Part shown: positions 33,789 through 42,328 of the stretch, in pieces
How positions within the stretch are numbered: position 1 is the stretch's first letter
Layout of the letters: each line of letters opens with the position of its first letter
From: Collinsella sp.
Lineage (GTDB): Bacteria; Actinomycetota; Coriobacteriia; Coriobacteriales; Coriobacteriaceae
Assembly: GCA_019419555.1 (NCBI GenBank)
Contig: DXZR01000006.1
Span: 1-64,000 of the forward strand
Length of the DNA stretch: 64,000 bases
Direction of reading: 5' to 3'
Made by a program: the position numbers and the translations under genes
The notes under the pieces: generated by a model
Seen by the model: only the letters and a program-made list of their open reading frames with translations
What the model was told of the DNA's origin: nothing
The model's database searches: none

Positions 33789-34448
33789 GTGTCCGCATTT
33801 CCGTTCGACGCCGTTATCTTTGACATGGACGGCGTCATTGTCGATACCGAGTATTACTACTTGGGCGAGACTGCCGCGTTTGCCAAGGAGCTGGGGCTTA
33901 ATCTGACTCAAGAGGAGTTGAATGGGCAGGTCGGTACCTCCCATCAGTTCTTCCTGCATATGCTGGTCGATTGGTTTGAGCGCGCCGGTAAGGGGCATTT
34001 CACTGGCGAGGAAGCGTTGGCCCGTTGGGACGAGTGGGCGCATAAACGTCCGCGCGACTATCAGGCTTTGATTAACCCAGGCGCCGTGGATACGATTCGA
34101 GAGCTGCCGCGCCGTGGCGTTCGCGTGGCGCTTGCCAGCTCGTCTCCCATGGTTAGCATCGAGGAAGTGCTCAACGCATGCGGGCTGTCGGATGCCTTTG
34201 AGTATGTGGTGAGCGGCGAGCAGTTTAAGGAGAGCAAGCCCGAGCCCGACATCTACCTGCATGCGCTGGATCTGCTGGGGCTGCCCGCGAATCGCTGCTG
34301 CTGCGTTGAGGATTCCGTTCCGGGCATTACCGCGGGTAAGCGAGCCGGCTTGACAGTCATTGCCAAGCTCGAGGAGCGCTTTGGATTTAGCCAGGATGCC
34401 GCGGACAAGATTATCGACCAGCTGCCGGAACTGCTCACGCTTTCTTAG
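33789..34448 (+). CDS. Beta-phosphoglucomutase-like HAD hydrolase
   Basis: 219 residues with motif I IFDMDGVIVDTE, a helical C1 cap, motif II ALASSSP and motif IV CCCVEDSVPGITAGKRAG. It belongs to the PgmB/phosphatase branch and could be a sugar-phosphate phosphatase or mutase. GTG start with GGGAGG upstream. Confidence 0.88.
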   Translation: MSAFPFDAVIFDMDGVIVDTEYYYLGETAAFAKELGLNLTQEELNGQVGTSHQFFLHMLVDWFERAGKGHFTGEEALARWDEWAHKRPRDYQALINPGAVDTIRELPRRGVRVALASSSPMVSIEEVLNACGLSDAFEYVVSGEQFKESKPEPDIYLHALDLLGLPANRCCCVEDSVPGITAGKRAGLTVIAKLEERFGFSQDAADKIIDQLPELLTLS

Positions 34449-34531
34449 GAGCGCGGTAGTTGCGCGTTTTTCGGGTCAGATGAGTAAATACCCGACATTT
34501 TGGTGCGGCAGCAAGCATACTTAATGCTAAT

Positions 34532-34568
34532 GCGGGCTTAAGGGCTTGCTGAATGCCCTTGGGCCCGC
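34532..34568 (+). terminator. Hairpin upstream of the GntR gene
   Basis: GCGGGCTTAAGGGC pairs with GCCCTTGGGCCCGC (12 of 14 positions) around nine bases, followed by TTTAG. It may end transcription from the HAD genes or lie in the GntR leader. Confidence 0.45.
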
Positions 34569-34598
34569 TTTAGACTTAATTGTGCTGGGAGAGGGTAT

Positions 34599-35342
34599 AT
34601 GCCACCGACTGAAGGGCTAACTGACGGTAAAGCAGCGATACCGCTGTACCAACAGGTTATCGATATCATTAAAAACGAAATTAACTCCGGTGCCTACAAG
34701 GCGGGCGCGCGGATACCCAACGAATTCGAATTGGCTGAGAGCTATAAAGTTGGCCGCGTTACCGTGCGACGCGCTATTGAAGAGCTCGTCCAGCAGGGCT
34801 ATCTAACGAAGCGGCAGGGGAAAGGCACGTTTGTCAATGCCCCCAAGCTTAAGCGCAAGATTCGCCAGAAGGATGACGTCCAGAGTTTTTCGGACGCATG
34901 CCGCGTTAACGGAATGGAGCCGGGGGCGTGCGTCATTTCGAGAAAGATACTGCCGGCGGATTCTACCGAAGCGCAGTTCTTTGGTGTTCCCGTTGGAACT
35001 GACTTGATTTGCGTTGAGCGCGTGCGCACTGCCGATGGCGTCCCTGTCATGCTCGAGAACAACATATATGTTTACGAGGACAACGCCTATCTATCAACGG
35101 CACCTCTATCTAACCAATCCATTTTTGAGTTCGTGCGCAACCGGACGGGCCGCACGCCCGCGTTTACCGACCCGTGCACGCTCGAGATCGCGTGCTCGTC
35201 GCCCGAGGTCGCTCGACTGTTGGCAGTTCCCGTTGGCGAACCCTTGTTTTATATGGAAGCCTTCTTTTTCGATGAGCAGCGGCGGCCGTTTATCATCGGT
35301 CGTCAGCGGATCGTTGGGTCTCGCTACGTTTTTGACATCTAG
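34599..35342 (+). CDS. GntR/HutC-family repressor of the glycated-amine locus
   Basis: 247 residues. The N-terminal winged helix has the GntR signature (IPLYQQVIDIIKNEINSG, then NEFELAESYKVGRVTVRRAI and RQGKGTFV). A UTRA ligand-binding domain follows (DLICVERVRTADGVPVMLE). HutC-type repressors usually sense a phosphosugar or amino acid intermediate. It stands immediately upstream of the ten-gene catabolic operon. A tandem ATAGAACGT repeat over the start of that operon is a good operator candidate. Confidence 0.92.
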   Translation: MPPTEGLTDGKAAIPLYQQVIDIIKNEINSGAYKAGARIPNEFELAESYKVGRVTVRRAIEELVQQGYLTKRQGKGTFVNAPKLKRKIRQKDDVQSFSDACRVNGMEPGACVISRKILPADSTEAQFFGVPVGTDLICVERVRTADGVPVMLENNIYVYEDNAYLSTAPLSNQSIFEFVRNRTGRTPAFTDPCTLEIACSSPEVARLLAVPVGEPLFYMEAFFFDEQRRPFIIGRQRIVGSRYVFDI

Positions 35343-35452
35343 GACATTGCGAATGGAAGCGCCCAGTTGATCATCTCACCGGGCGTCTCCATACCGTTCA
35401 CGGCGCGAACGCAACCGTTCAACCGCGTCGCGGCAATCAGTTTGAAATTATC

Positions 35453-35500
35453 TTGATGACAGGAAAAGCTGCTGGTAATCTATAGAACGTCATAGAACGT
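35453..35500 (+). promoter_or_regulatory. Promoter with tandem operator-like repeats
   Basis: TTGATG (35453-35458), 17 bases, TAATCT (35476-35481), then two direct copies of ATAGAACGT one base apart (35482-35500) covering the expected transcription start. Binding of the neighbouring GntR protein there would block initiation. Confidence 0.6.
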
Positions 35501-35560
35501 TTGCCTTGTGCAAGCGCTGAAGCGAGATGTGATGCATTCTCGAGTTCTTTGGAGGTATCT

Positions 35561-37024
35561 ATGTCAGATACGAAGGCGAAGAAGACAAACAGACGTTTTA
35601 AGTTCAAATTACCGCATGTCTATACGATCATGTTCTTGCTGATCGTTGTCTTTGCGGTCCTGACCTGGATCGTTCCCTCTGGTCAGTATCAGCGCAAGAC
35701 GATTTCGACAGCGGCGGGCGAGCGTGAAGTCGCCGTTGCTGGAACCTATGAACAGGTCGATAAGAACTACACCGATTCCGAGACCGGCGAGACCATCAAT
35801 CTGGGCCAGGATATCTTCGCGGTCCTGCAAGCGCCTACTAAGGGCATCCAGGAGGCTGCCGACGTCGTTGCGTTCGTCTTATTGATTGGCGGATCGTTCG
35901 CAGTCATCACCAAGACCAACGCTTTGAATGCCGGCATGAGCCGTGTGATTAAAAAGCTCAAGAACAAGGACATCCTCATCATTCCCATCACGATGACGTT
36001 GCTGTCCATTTGCGGCACTACGTTTGGTATGTCTGAGGAAGCCCTGCCGTTCTATGCCATCTTCATTCCCATCATGATGGGTATCGGGTATGACTCGATG
36101 ACGGCGTTTATCATCTGCTTCCTTGGTCCTAACCTGGGATATTGTGCTTCGACCATCGACCCGTTTAATGTTTTGATCGCCCAAGGCATCATTGGTATCG
36201 AGGGCAATCCTCAGCTGTGGCTGCGCGCCGTTTCTTGGGTCATCTTCACTGCCGTCGGTATCGCATGGGCCATGCGCTATGCCATGCGTGTCAAGAAAAA
36301 CCCCGAGTCGTCCATTACGTACGAGGACGACAAGCTCAAGCGTGTTGAGTTTTCCGTGACCGATGCCTCCATCGAGGAAGAGTTCACTACCCGTCAGAAG
36401 CTCGTGCTTATCGATTTTGCTTGCGGTATGGGCATTATCGTCTGGGGTCTTGTTACCCAGGGCTGGTACATGAATGAGATTTCCGCCGTGTTCCTTGGCA
36501 TGGGCTTGCTTGCCGGTATCCTGGGCGGTCTTGACCAGCAGACGATCGCAGAGGAGTTCGTTAAGGGTCTTGCCGACTTTGCGTACGCTGCCATCGTTAT
36601 CGGTATCGCTCGCGGTATTCTGGTCATCGCCGAGGGTGGCATGATCATCGACACCATCCTCCAGGCGCTCGCTACTGCGCTTGCCGGTGCACCCGCCGCC
36701 GTCTACACCACGTTTATGTATATCGTCCTTGGCCTGCTCTCTTTGCTGGTTCCCTCGAGTTCTGGCCTGGCGGCGCTCACCATGCCCGTTATGGGCCCCC
36801 TGACCGAGCTCATGGGCCTCAATCCCGAGGCGGCCGTCACCGCGCTCCAGTTTGCCAACCAAACCATCAACACCATCAGCCCCGTGGCGGGCATGACGGT
36901 CGCCGGTCTTGCCGTGGCTAGGATTTCGTTTGGCCAATGGTGGAAGACCATTTGGAAGTTCTTCATTTTCATGGTCGTCTTTGGCCTGATCGTAACGGCA
37001 ATCTCTGGCATGCTTCCGGTGTAG
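35561..37024 (+). CDS. YfcC-family membrane carrier
   Basis: 487-residue integral membrane protein with about 12 hydrophobic segments, from HVYTIMFLLIVVFAVLTWIVPSGQY at the N-terminus to FFIFMVVFGLIVTAISGM at the end. The family (YfcC/ArcD-like, C4-dicarboxylate-carrier superfamily) has members linked to amino acids and peptides. Conserved loops include CGTTFGMSEEALPFY, LVPSSSGLAALTMPVMGPL and NQTINTISPVAGM. As first gene of the operon it probably imports the substrate. TTTGGAGG precedes the ATG. Confidence 0.88.
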   Translation: MSDTKAKKTNRRFKFKLPHVYTIMFLLIVVFAVLTWIVPSGQYQRKTISTAAGEREVAVAGTYEQVDKNYTDSETGETINLGQDIFAVLQAPTKGIQEAADVVAFVLLIGGSFAVITKTNALNAGMSRVIKKLKNKDILIIPITMTLLSICGTTFGMSEEALPFYAIFIPIMMGIGYDSMTAFIICFLGPNLGYCASTIDPFNVLIAQGIIGIEGNPQLWLRAVSWVIFTAVGIAWAMRYAMRVKKNPESSITYEDDKLKRVEFSVTDASIEEEFTTRQKLVLIDFACGMGIIVWGLVTQGWYMNEISAVFLGMGLLAGILGGLDQQTIAEEFVKGLADFAYAAIVIGIARGILVIAEGGMIIDTILQALATALAGAPAAVYTTFMYIVLGLLSLLVPSSSGLAALTMPVMGPLTELMGLNPEAAVTALQFANQTINTISPVAGMTVAGLAVARISFGQWWKTIWKFFIFMVVFGLIVTAISGMLPV

Positions 37025-37033
37025 GTGGTTGTG

Positions 37034-38617
37034 ATGTCTGATCGTTTGACGGTCCTGACGTCTAAGAGCGTCTTTACCGGTACGGGGGACCTGCCGTTTG
37101 AAGGTTTCGTAGCGGTCCGTGGCAATCGAATTGAGGCGGTTGGCACCAAGTGTGAGGTAGCTTCGTATTTGACCCAAGCGGACGAGGTAGTTGACCTGGG
37201 CGACCGCACCGTCATGCCCGGCCTGATCGATGTGCATACCTTCTATACGGGCTGGGCACTGCGGACGTTGGGGTCTGATCTGTCCGGCGTCGCTGATGCC
37301 AAAGAGGCTGTGTCGCTCTTGCGTGCATGGAAAGATGATCATCCGGATTGCGCGGCGGCTTTTGGCCACAACCTGCCCGAAACGTTGGCATCGGATGCCG
37401 AGAACGCAAATACAGCAGCTGTGTTTGACGAGTGTTTTGGTGATATCCCTGTCGTCTGCTTTACACCGGGCGCGGAGACCTGCGTTCTCAACGCTGCAGC
37501 CAGTGCGCGATACGGCTTTACATCCCAGGCGTGCTATGCCGAGAAGATCTGGCGCATGATGAGCGATTTCCTCGCGCTGCCCGAGGTGCGTGCCGGGTAT
37601 TCGGACTACATGAGCATGCTTAACGAGCGCGGCGTTACCGCCATCAAGGAGATGGCGTTTGATGACTACTACGGCTTTGCCGACGAAATGGCTCGCCGTG
37701 AGGAATCTGGTGAGCTGACGGTTCGCGTCTCTATGATGTCGCAGCCGGTGGGTGCCGGTGCAAATCTGGCATATGCCCGCGAGGCACGAGAGCGCTTCCG
37801 GGGACCGTTCGTTCGTTTTTCTGGCTTCAACCGTATGACCGATCGAGGCGTATGGGCGGGGCTTGCCGAGATGATTGACCCCTATGAGGACACGGCCGAT
37901 GCGGGCGCTGCCGGCAAGACGGTCGTCGAGGAGCCAGAGTGGGATCTGATTGAGAACGAGCTGCGTGCAATTGATGCTGACGGTTTCCGATATTCCTTGC
38001 ATTGCCAGGGCGATGGCGCCGTTCGTCGCACCGTGGCGCTCTATGCCTCGCTGCCTCGAGACGAGTATGGGCGGTTGCTTCGCTGCCATGCGATTACCGA
38101 TCTCGAGAACTCTGACCCGACCGATCTTGTCGAGTTTGGCAAGTTAGGTGGAATTTGCGAGGTCTATCCGCAGATTCTGACGCTGGACCGGCGCGAGGAT
38201 TGCCTGTCGATGATGCGTCGGCAAATTGGCGAGACGCGACTTTTGCACAGCTGGAATCGCCGCGGCATGGAAGATTCCGGATGCACGGTGTGCTGTGGTA
38301 CGGATTTGCCGCTGCTGGTTCCGAGCCTGGGCGAGTCAATCTACAGCGCGTGCGGCGGATTCTTCGCCGACGGACTGCCCGTGAATGAGGCCAACGTGCT
38401 GACGCTTGTCGAGCTCTTGCGCGCTTGGACTGCCGGGGGCGCGTACGATCTGATGCGCGAAGACGAGCTGGGTACGCTCGAGGTCGGCAAACTTGCCGAT
38501 ATCTGCGTGCTCGATCGGGATGTGTTCGACCTCGATTATCGCGACGCACGCGATCTTTCGGTTGATATGACGATGTCGGACGGACAAATCGTGTTCGATC
38601 GAAATAAGGAGGCATAA
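37034..38617 (+). CDS. Amidohydrolase-3 (YtcJ-like) protein with altered metal motif
   Basis: 527 residues with the composite amidohydrolase layout: N-terminal beta sandwich (VLTSKSVFTGTGDLPFEGFV), barrel, and C-terminal return to the sandwich (LGTLEVGKLADICVLDRDVF). Members hydrolyse amides or formamides. The usual HxH after PG(F/L)ID reads HTF here, so one metal ligand is missing. Later positions (SLHCQGDGAV, RCHAITDLEN, CCGTDLPL) are kept. It may still act with one metal, or have changed function. The gene starts nine bases after the transporter stop. Confidence 0.82.
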   Translation: MSDRLTVLTSKSVFTGTGDLPFEGFVAVRGNRIEAVGTKCEVASYLTQADEVVDLGDRTVMPGLIDVHTFYTGWALRTLGSDLSGVADAKEAVSLLRAWKDDHPDCAAAFGHNLPETLASDAENANTAAVFDECFGDIPVVCFTPGAETCVLNAAASARYGFTSQACYAEKIWRMMSDFLALPEVRAGYSDYMSMLNERGVTAIKEMAFDDYYGFADEMARREESGELTVRVSMMSQPVGAGANLAYAREARERFRGPFVRFSGFNRMTDRGVWAGLAEMIDPYEDTADAGAAGKTVVEEPEWDLIENELRAIDADGFRYSLHCQGDGAVRRTVALYASLPRDEYGRLLRCHAITDLENSDPTDLVEFGKLGGICEVYPQILTLDRREDCLSMMRRQIGETRLLHSWNRRGMEDSGCTVCCGTDLPLLVPSLGESIYSACGGFFADGLPVNEANVLTLVELLRAWTAGGAYDLMREDELGTLEVGKLADICVLDRDVFDLDYRDARDLSVDMTMSDGQIVFDRNKEA

Positions 38618-38618
38618 G

Positions 38619-39470
38619 ATGTCTGAATCCAAACCGACGCTGCGCCGCGAACAGATTGCGGGCATGAATATCCACTACATCATGTGGTCGCTCGATTACT
38701 TCCTTGATGTGCAGCAGCGTTTGGGCTTTGAGTCCATTGAGTTGTGGTGTGCAGAGCCGCATGTGACGCTCGACCATACGGGCTACTTTGAGGCTGAGGT
38801 CCTGGCGAAAAAGGCTGCAGACCGTGGGCTTAGGTATCGTACTCTGTGCCCCGAGAATGTTGTCTATCCTTGGCAGTACTGCGCACGCAAACCGCTGCAT
38901 GAACAGCGCAGCCTGGCGTACTTTAAACACGGCATTGAGCTTGCCGAGGTACTTGGGTGCGACCGTATGTCCGTCAACTCGGGCTGGGGCGACTGGGACG
39001 AGGACCGCGAGGAAGCCTGGAAGCGCAGCCGCGAGCACTTGTCCATTCTGGCGGAGTATGCCGGCGAGCACGGTCTGGTGCTTACGATGGAAAGCCTGCG
39101 TCCCGAGGAGAGCAACCTTGTGACGACGGTTTCCGATGCGAAGCGCATGATTGACGAGGTCGCGAGCCCGTACTTACAGCCCATGGTTGATACAACCGCG
39201 ATGGGCGTTGCAGGCGAGACGCTCGAGGACTGGTTTGCCGCCTTTGGTGATGGGGCAATTCACGAGATGCACTTTATCGACGGTGACCCGTATGGCCATC
39301 TGGTGTGGGGCGATGGCAAGCACGATATGGACGCCTTCGTTGCCACACTCAACGTCCATGGTTTCGACGGCATGCTGGGCCAGGAAATCACGGACGGTCG
39401 TTACTACGATGACCCGGCGGCCGCAGATGCCAAGAACATGGCCGCATTCGAGAAATATCTGATTGACTAA
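38619..39470 (+). CDS. Sugar phosphate isomerase/epimerase-like TIM barrel
   Basis: 283 residues of the AP-endonuclease-2/xylose-isomerase-like fold. Metal-site candidates are Glu in FESIELWCAEPH, Glu in LVLTMESLRPEESN, Asp in QPMVDTTAMG, His in IHEMHFIDGDPYGH and Glu in GMLGQEITDG. It resembles fructoselysine 3-epimerase (FrlC) in type and in position beside a FrlB-like gene, which would let the cell use psicose-type Amadori products. AAGGAGG overlaps the end of the preceding gene. Confidence 0.85.
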   Translation: MSESKPTLRREQIAGMNIHYIMWSLDYFLDVQQRLGFESIELWCAEPHVTLDHTGYFEAEVLAKKAADRGLRYRTLCPENVVYPWQYCARKPLHEQRSLAYFKHGIELAEVLGCDRMSVNSGWGDWDEDREEAWKRSREHLSILAEYAGEHGLVLTMESLRPEESNLVTTVSDAKRMIDEVASPYLQPMVDTTAMGVAGETLEDWFAAFGDGAIHEMHFIDGDPYGHLVWGDGKHDMDAFVATLNVHGFDGMLGQEITDGRYYDDPAAADAKNMAAFEKYLID

Positions 39471-39532
39471 AACAACCATCGGCCACGCAACCAACGTCAT
39501 TGATTGCGACCCAAACAAGAAAGGAACTGGAT

Positions 39533-40501
39533 ATGAACGCACACGATCTGATCAAAGAGGCAATTGCCGAGAAGGGCAAGTTCGACAGCGTCTACTGGAT
39601 TGCTTGCGGTGGCTCCATGATCGATTTGATCCCGGCTCATGAGCTTCTGCAGCGCGAAGCAACCACCTTCACTTCGTATATCTATACGGCTCGCGAGTTC
39701 GATATCATGCGTCCGCGTCGTCTGGGCGAGAAGTCCCTGGTCATTGCTTGCAGCCACAGTGGCAACACCCCCGAGGTCGTCGAGGGCTGCGAGATTGCCC
39801 TTGCTGCCGGCGCTACGGTGATCGCCCAGACCGACAACGCTGGATCCAAGATTGACTCCGGCAAGTGGATCACGTGGGTCTACCCGTGGGGCGAGGGCGT
39901 GCCGCAGGCCGAGGTCCCCGCTGGTATTTCGCTGTCGCTTGCGGCCGAGTTGCTCGATCAGCAGGAGGGCTACGCCGATCTTGCCGATATGTATGCCGGT
40001 ATTGCCGAGATGGATAAGATTCTTCCCCCGGCACGTGAGAAGGTAAATGTCGAGCTGGGCGATCGCTTTGCCAAGCTTTGTCAGGAGCACGAGTTCTTCT
40101 ATATTCTGGGCAGCGGTCCCAACTTTAGCCAGACCTACGGTTTCGCTATCTGCTCTCTTATGGAGATGCAGTGGCAGCACTGCAGCTACATCCACTCTGC
40201 CGAGTACTTCCATGGCCCCTTCGAGGCTACTCAGGATGGCGTTTTTTACTTCCTGCAGATGGGCTCCAGCGAGTGCCGTGCTATGGACGAGCGCGCCCTG
40301 GCGTTCCTTAAGACTCATACCGATACGCTGATGGTGCTCGATGCCAAGGAGTACGGTATGGAAGCCGTGCCGGCGAGCGTCCGTGCCTATCTGGACCCGG
40401 TGCTGTTCTACGCCATGAACTGCGAGCTGCGTGCCGCACGCGGCAAGGTGTTTGACCATGATCCCGATTTCCGTCGCTACATGGGCGTCGTCGAGTACTA
40501 G
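39533..40501 (+). CDS. SIS-domain deglycase, FrlB-like
   Basis: 322 residues with two SIS domains. The first has YWIACGGSMIDLIPA and VIACSHSGNTPEVVEG, the second FYILGSGPNFSQTYGFA and SAEYFHGPFEATQDG, and the tail RRYMGVVEY strongly recalls FrlB. FrlB-type enzymes split 6-phosphofructose-amines into glucose-6-phosphate and the free amine. The catalytic Glu/His pair is consistent with AEYFHGPFE. Alternative: another aminosugar isomerase or deglycase. AAAGGAAC precedes the ATG. Confidence 0.87.
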   Translation: MNAHDLIKEAIAEKGKFDSVYWIACGGSMIDLIPAHELLQREATTFTSYIYTAREFDIMRPRRLGEKSLVIACSHSGNTPEVVEGCEIALAAGATVIAQTDNAGSKIDSGKWITWVYPWGEGVPQAEVPAGISLSLAAELLDQQEGYADLADMYAGIAEMDKILPPAREKVNVELGDRFAKLCQEHEFFYILGSGPNFSQTYGFAICSLMEMQWQHCSYIHSAEYFHGPFEATQDGVFYFLQMGSSECRAMDERALAFLKTHTDTLMVLDAKEYGMEAVPASVRAYLDPVLFYAMNCELRAARGKVFDHDPDFRRYMGVVEY

Positions 40502-40515
40502 AAGGGGCAAAGGCC

Positions 40516-41379
40516 ATGGCATTTAACGTTAACGCGCTCGGATTTGGCGACAACGTCGTCGATCGCTACGAGCATATCCACACCATGTATCCCGGCGGCA
40601 ATGCGGTGAACTTCGCCGTTTATGCCAAGAAATGCGGTGCCGCACGCTCCGCATACATGGGCATTTTTGGCAATGACGCCGCTGCCGAGCATGTCATTGC
40701 AAGCCTCGAGGATGAGGGTATCGAGCTTGACAAGTGCGAGCAGATGATTGGCGAGAACGGAGCGGCTCGCGTGACCGTCGTTGACGGTGACCGTGTCTTC
40801 CTTGGCTCCAACGAGGGCGGTATCCGTGGCGATGCGCGCTATGTCCTCGATCGCTTTGACCTTGCGTACATGAAGCAGTTCGATGTGGTTCATTCGGGCA
40901 ACTATTGCTTCACCGAGCGCGAGCTGCCCAAGTTGAAGGCTGCGGGCGTCACGGTCTCTTTTGACTTTTCGGACGACTCCACCGACGAGTACTACGAGCA
41001 GATTGCGCCCTACGTCGATTTCGCTTTCTTTAGTGCGGCGGATGCTGCGAGTGAGGACGAGATCCGCGAGCGTCTGGCATGGGTGAAGGATCTGGGTCCG
41101 CGTTTTGTGTCGGCTACGGCGGGCGCCGAGGGCTGCATTGCTTACGACGGCGAGCGTTATTACCGCCAGCTGGCTAAACCGGTAACGGACATGAAGGACA
41201 CCATGGGGGCGGGCGACTCGTTCCTCACCTCGTTTTTGATGTGCTATCTCGAATCCGCCAAGCGTGGTGAGGATGGCGCCGAGGTCATCGAGCGTGCGCT
41301 CGACTTTGCTGCCGGGTTTGCCTCGACCGTGTGCGGCATGGAAGGTTCTTGGGGCCACGGAGCACCAATCGTCGAATAG
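40516..41379 (+). CDS. PfkB-family kinase, fructoselysine-kinase-like
   Basis: 287 residues. The N-terminal GFGDNVVDRYEH and YPGGNAVNFAVYAKKCG, and the C-terminal DTMGAGDSFLTSFL with the catalytic Asp, are ribokinase-fold signatures. The order and wording match FrlD best (DNCVD..., SGGNAVNVAVY, DTMGAGDSF). It would phosphorylate the incoming sugar-amine at C6 for the SIS deglycase encoded just before it. The gap to that gene is 14 bases. Confidence 0.88.
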   Translation: MAFNVNALGFGDNVVDRYEHIHTMYPGGNAVNFAVYAKKCGAARSAYMGIFGNDAAAEHVIASLEDEGIELDKCEQMIGENGAARVTVVDGDRVFLGSNEGGIRGDARYVLDRFDLAYMKQFDVVHSGNYCFTERELPKLKAAGVTVSFDFSDDSTDEYYEQIAPYVDFAFFSAADAASEDEIRERLAWVKDLGPRFVSATAGAEGCIAYDGERYYRQLAKPVTDMKDTMGAGDSFLTSFLMCYLESAKRGEDGAEVIERALDFAAGFASTVCGMEGSWGHGAPIVE

Positions 41380-41449
41380 CTTAAGAAAGCGTACGGCGGT
41401 CTGGCTATGAGGCTTTGGACGGCCGATGCAAAACAATAAGCGAAACGCG

Positions 41450-41484
41450 AAAAGGGGGCTCGCCATGTGGTGGGCCCCCTTTTG
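41450..41484 (+). terminator. Internal terminator after the first PfkB gene
   Basis: AAAAGGGGGC/GCCCCCTTTT stem with a 14-base loop, T-run included. It divides the locus into a proximal part and a distal part with lower or separately controlled expression. Confidence 0.85.
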
Positions 41485-41500
41485 AACATTGGAGAAGACC

Positions 41501-42301
41501 ATGGGTATTAAAGCGTGCGCGGCTGGTTTTTGCTGTGCGGACGTCTATCAAAACATCGGCGTGTTCTATCCGACTGGTAATGGCATTGACTGGGGTATCC
41601 ATCTTGCACGAATGGGAGTTTCGGTATCCGCCGTGTCGGTTGTCGGCAAGGACGAGTACGGAGACAAGATGAGAGAGGCGCTGGCCGCTGAGGGGTTCGA
41701 TATCTCACATCTGCGGGTGGAGGATGGCGACACCTCGGTGATGCTCATGGCATTGAAAGACGGCGTCGATCGCGTGCATCTCGAGGCAATCGATGGTGTT
41801 ATGGAGACATATCGACCGAATGAAGATGACCGGGCGTTTATCCTAGAGCATGACATCATTCATACCGACCTGTTTGGCAATTGTTTGGACCTCCTGCCCG
41901 AATGGCATGATGCGGGCAAGACGGTGGTTATGGACTTCTCGGTGTTCAGCCAGGATCCCGAATATGCCTGCGAGGCTCATTTTCCTTACGTAGACTATGC
42001 GTTTATGTCGTTTGAAGAGGACACTCCGGAGCTGCGTGATTGGGTACGTCACGTACAGAAGTTGGGGCCGCGGGTGGCAGTTGCCACGCTTGGCGAGAAG
42101 GGAAGCATTGCCTTTGACGGCGAACGCTTCTATGAGTGCGGGATCGTACCGGCGGAGAAGGTCGTTAACACCGTGGGCGCCGGTGACTCGTATATCGCCG
42201 GGTTTACCAAGGGCGTGATTGATGGCCTTGATATTCCGGCGTGTATGAAGGCGGGCGCCGAGCTTTCGTCCCGCGTCATCGGCTCTTTTGAGCCGTACTA
42301 G
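41501..42301 (+). CDS. Second PfkB-family kinase, FrlD-like
   Basis: 266 residues with the same architecture as the previous kinase: CCADVYQNIGVFYPTGNGID, then VVGKDEYGDKMREAL and the catalytic NTVGAGDSYIAGF. It shares family motifs with the first kinase but is clearly diverged, which suggests a different sugar conjugate or a different step. GGAGAAG lies directly after the internal terminator, three bases before the ATG. Confidence 0.85.
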   Translation: MGIKACAAGFCCADVYQNIGVFYPTGNGIDWGIHLARMGVSVSAVSVVGKDEYGDKMREALAAEGFDISHLRVEDGDTSVMLMALKDGVDRVHLEAIDGVMETYRPNEDDRAFILEHDIIHTDLFGNCLDLLPEWHDAGKTVVMDFSVFSQDPEYACEAHFPYVDYAFMSFEEDTPELRDWVRHVQKLGPRVAVATLGEKGSIAFDGERFYECGIVPAEKVVNTVGAGDSYIAGFTKGVIDGLDIPACMKAGAELSSRVIGSFEPY

Positions 42302-42328
42302 GGTCAAATGCTTGGAAAGGAGTGCGAA

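Noticed and set aside
35879..38089. 736-codon open frame opposite the carrier and amidohydrolase genes
   Set aside because: It spans two real genes and their junction on the other strand, with shadow-like composition and no family resemblance.
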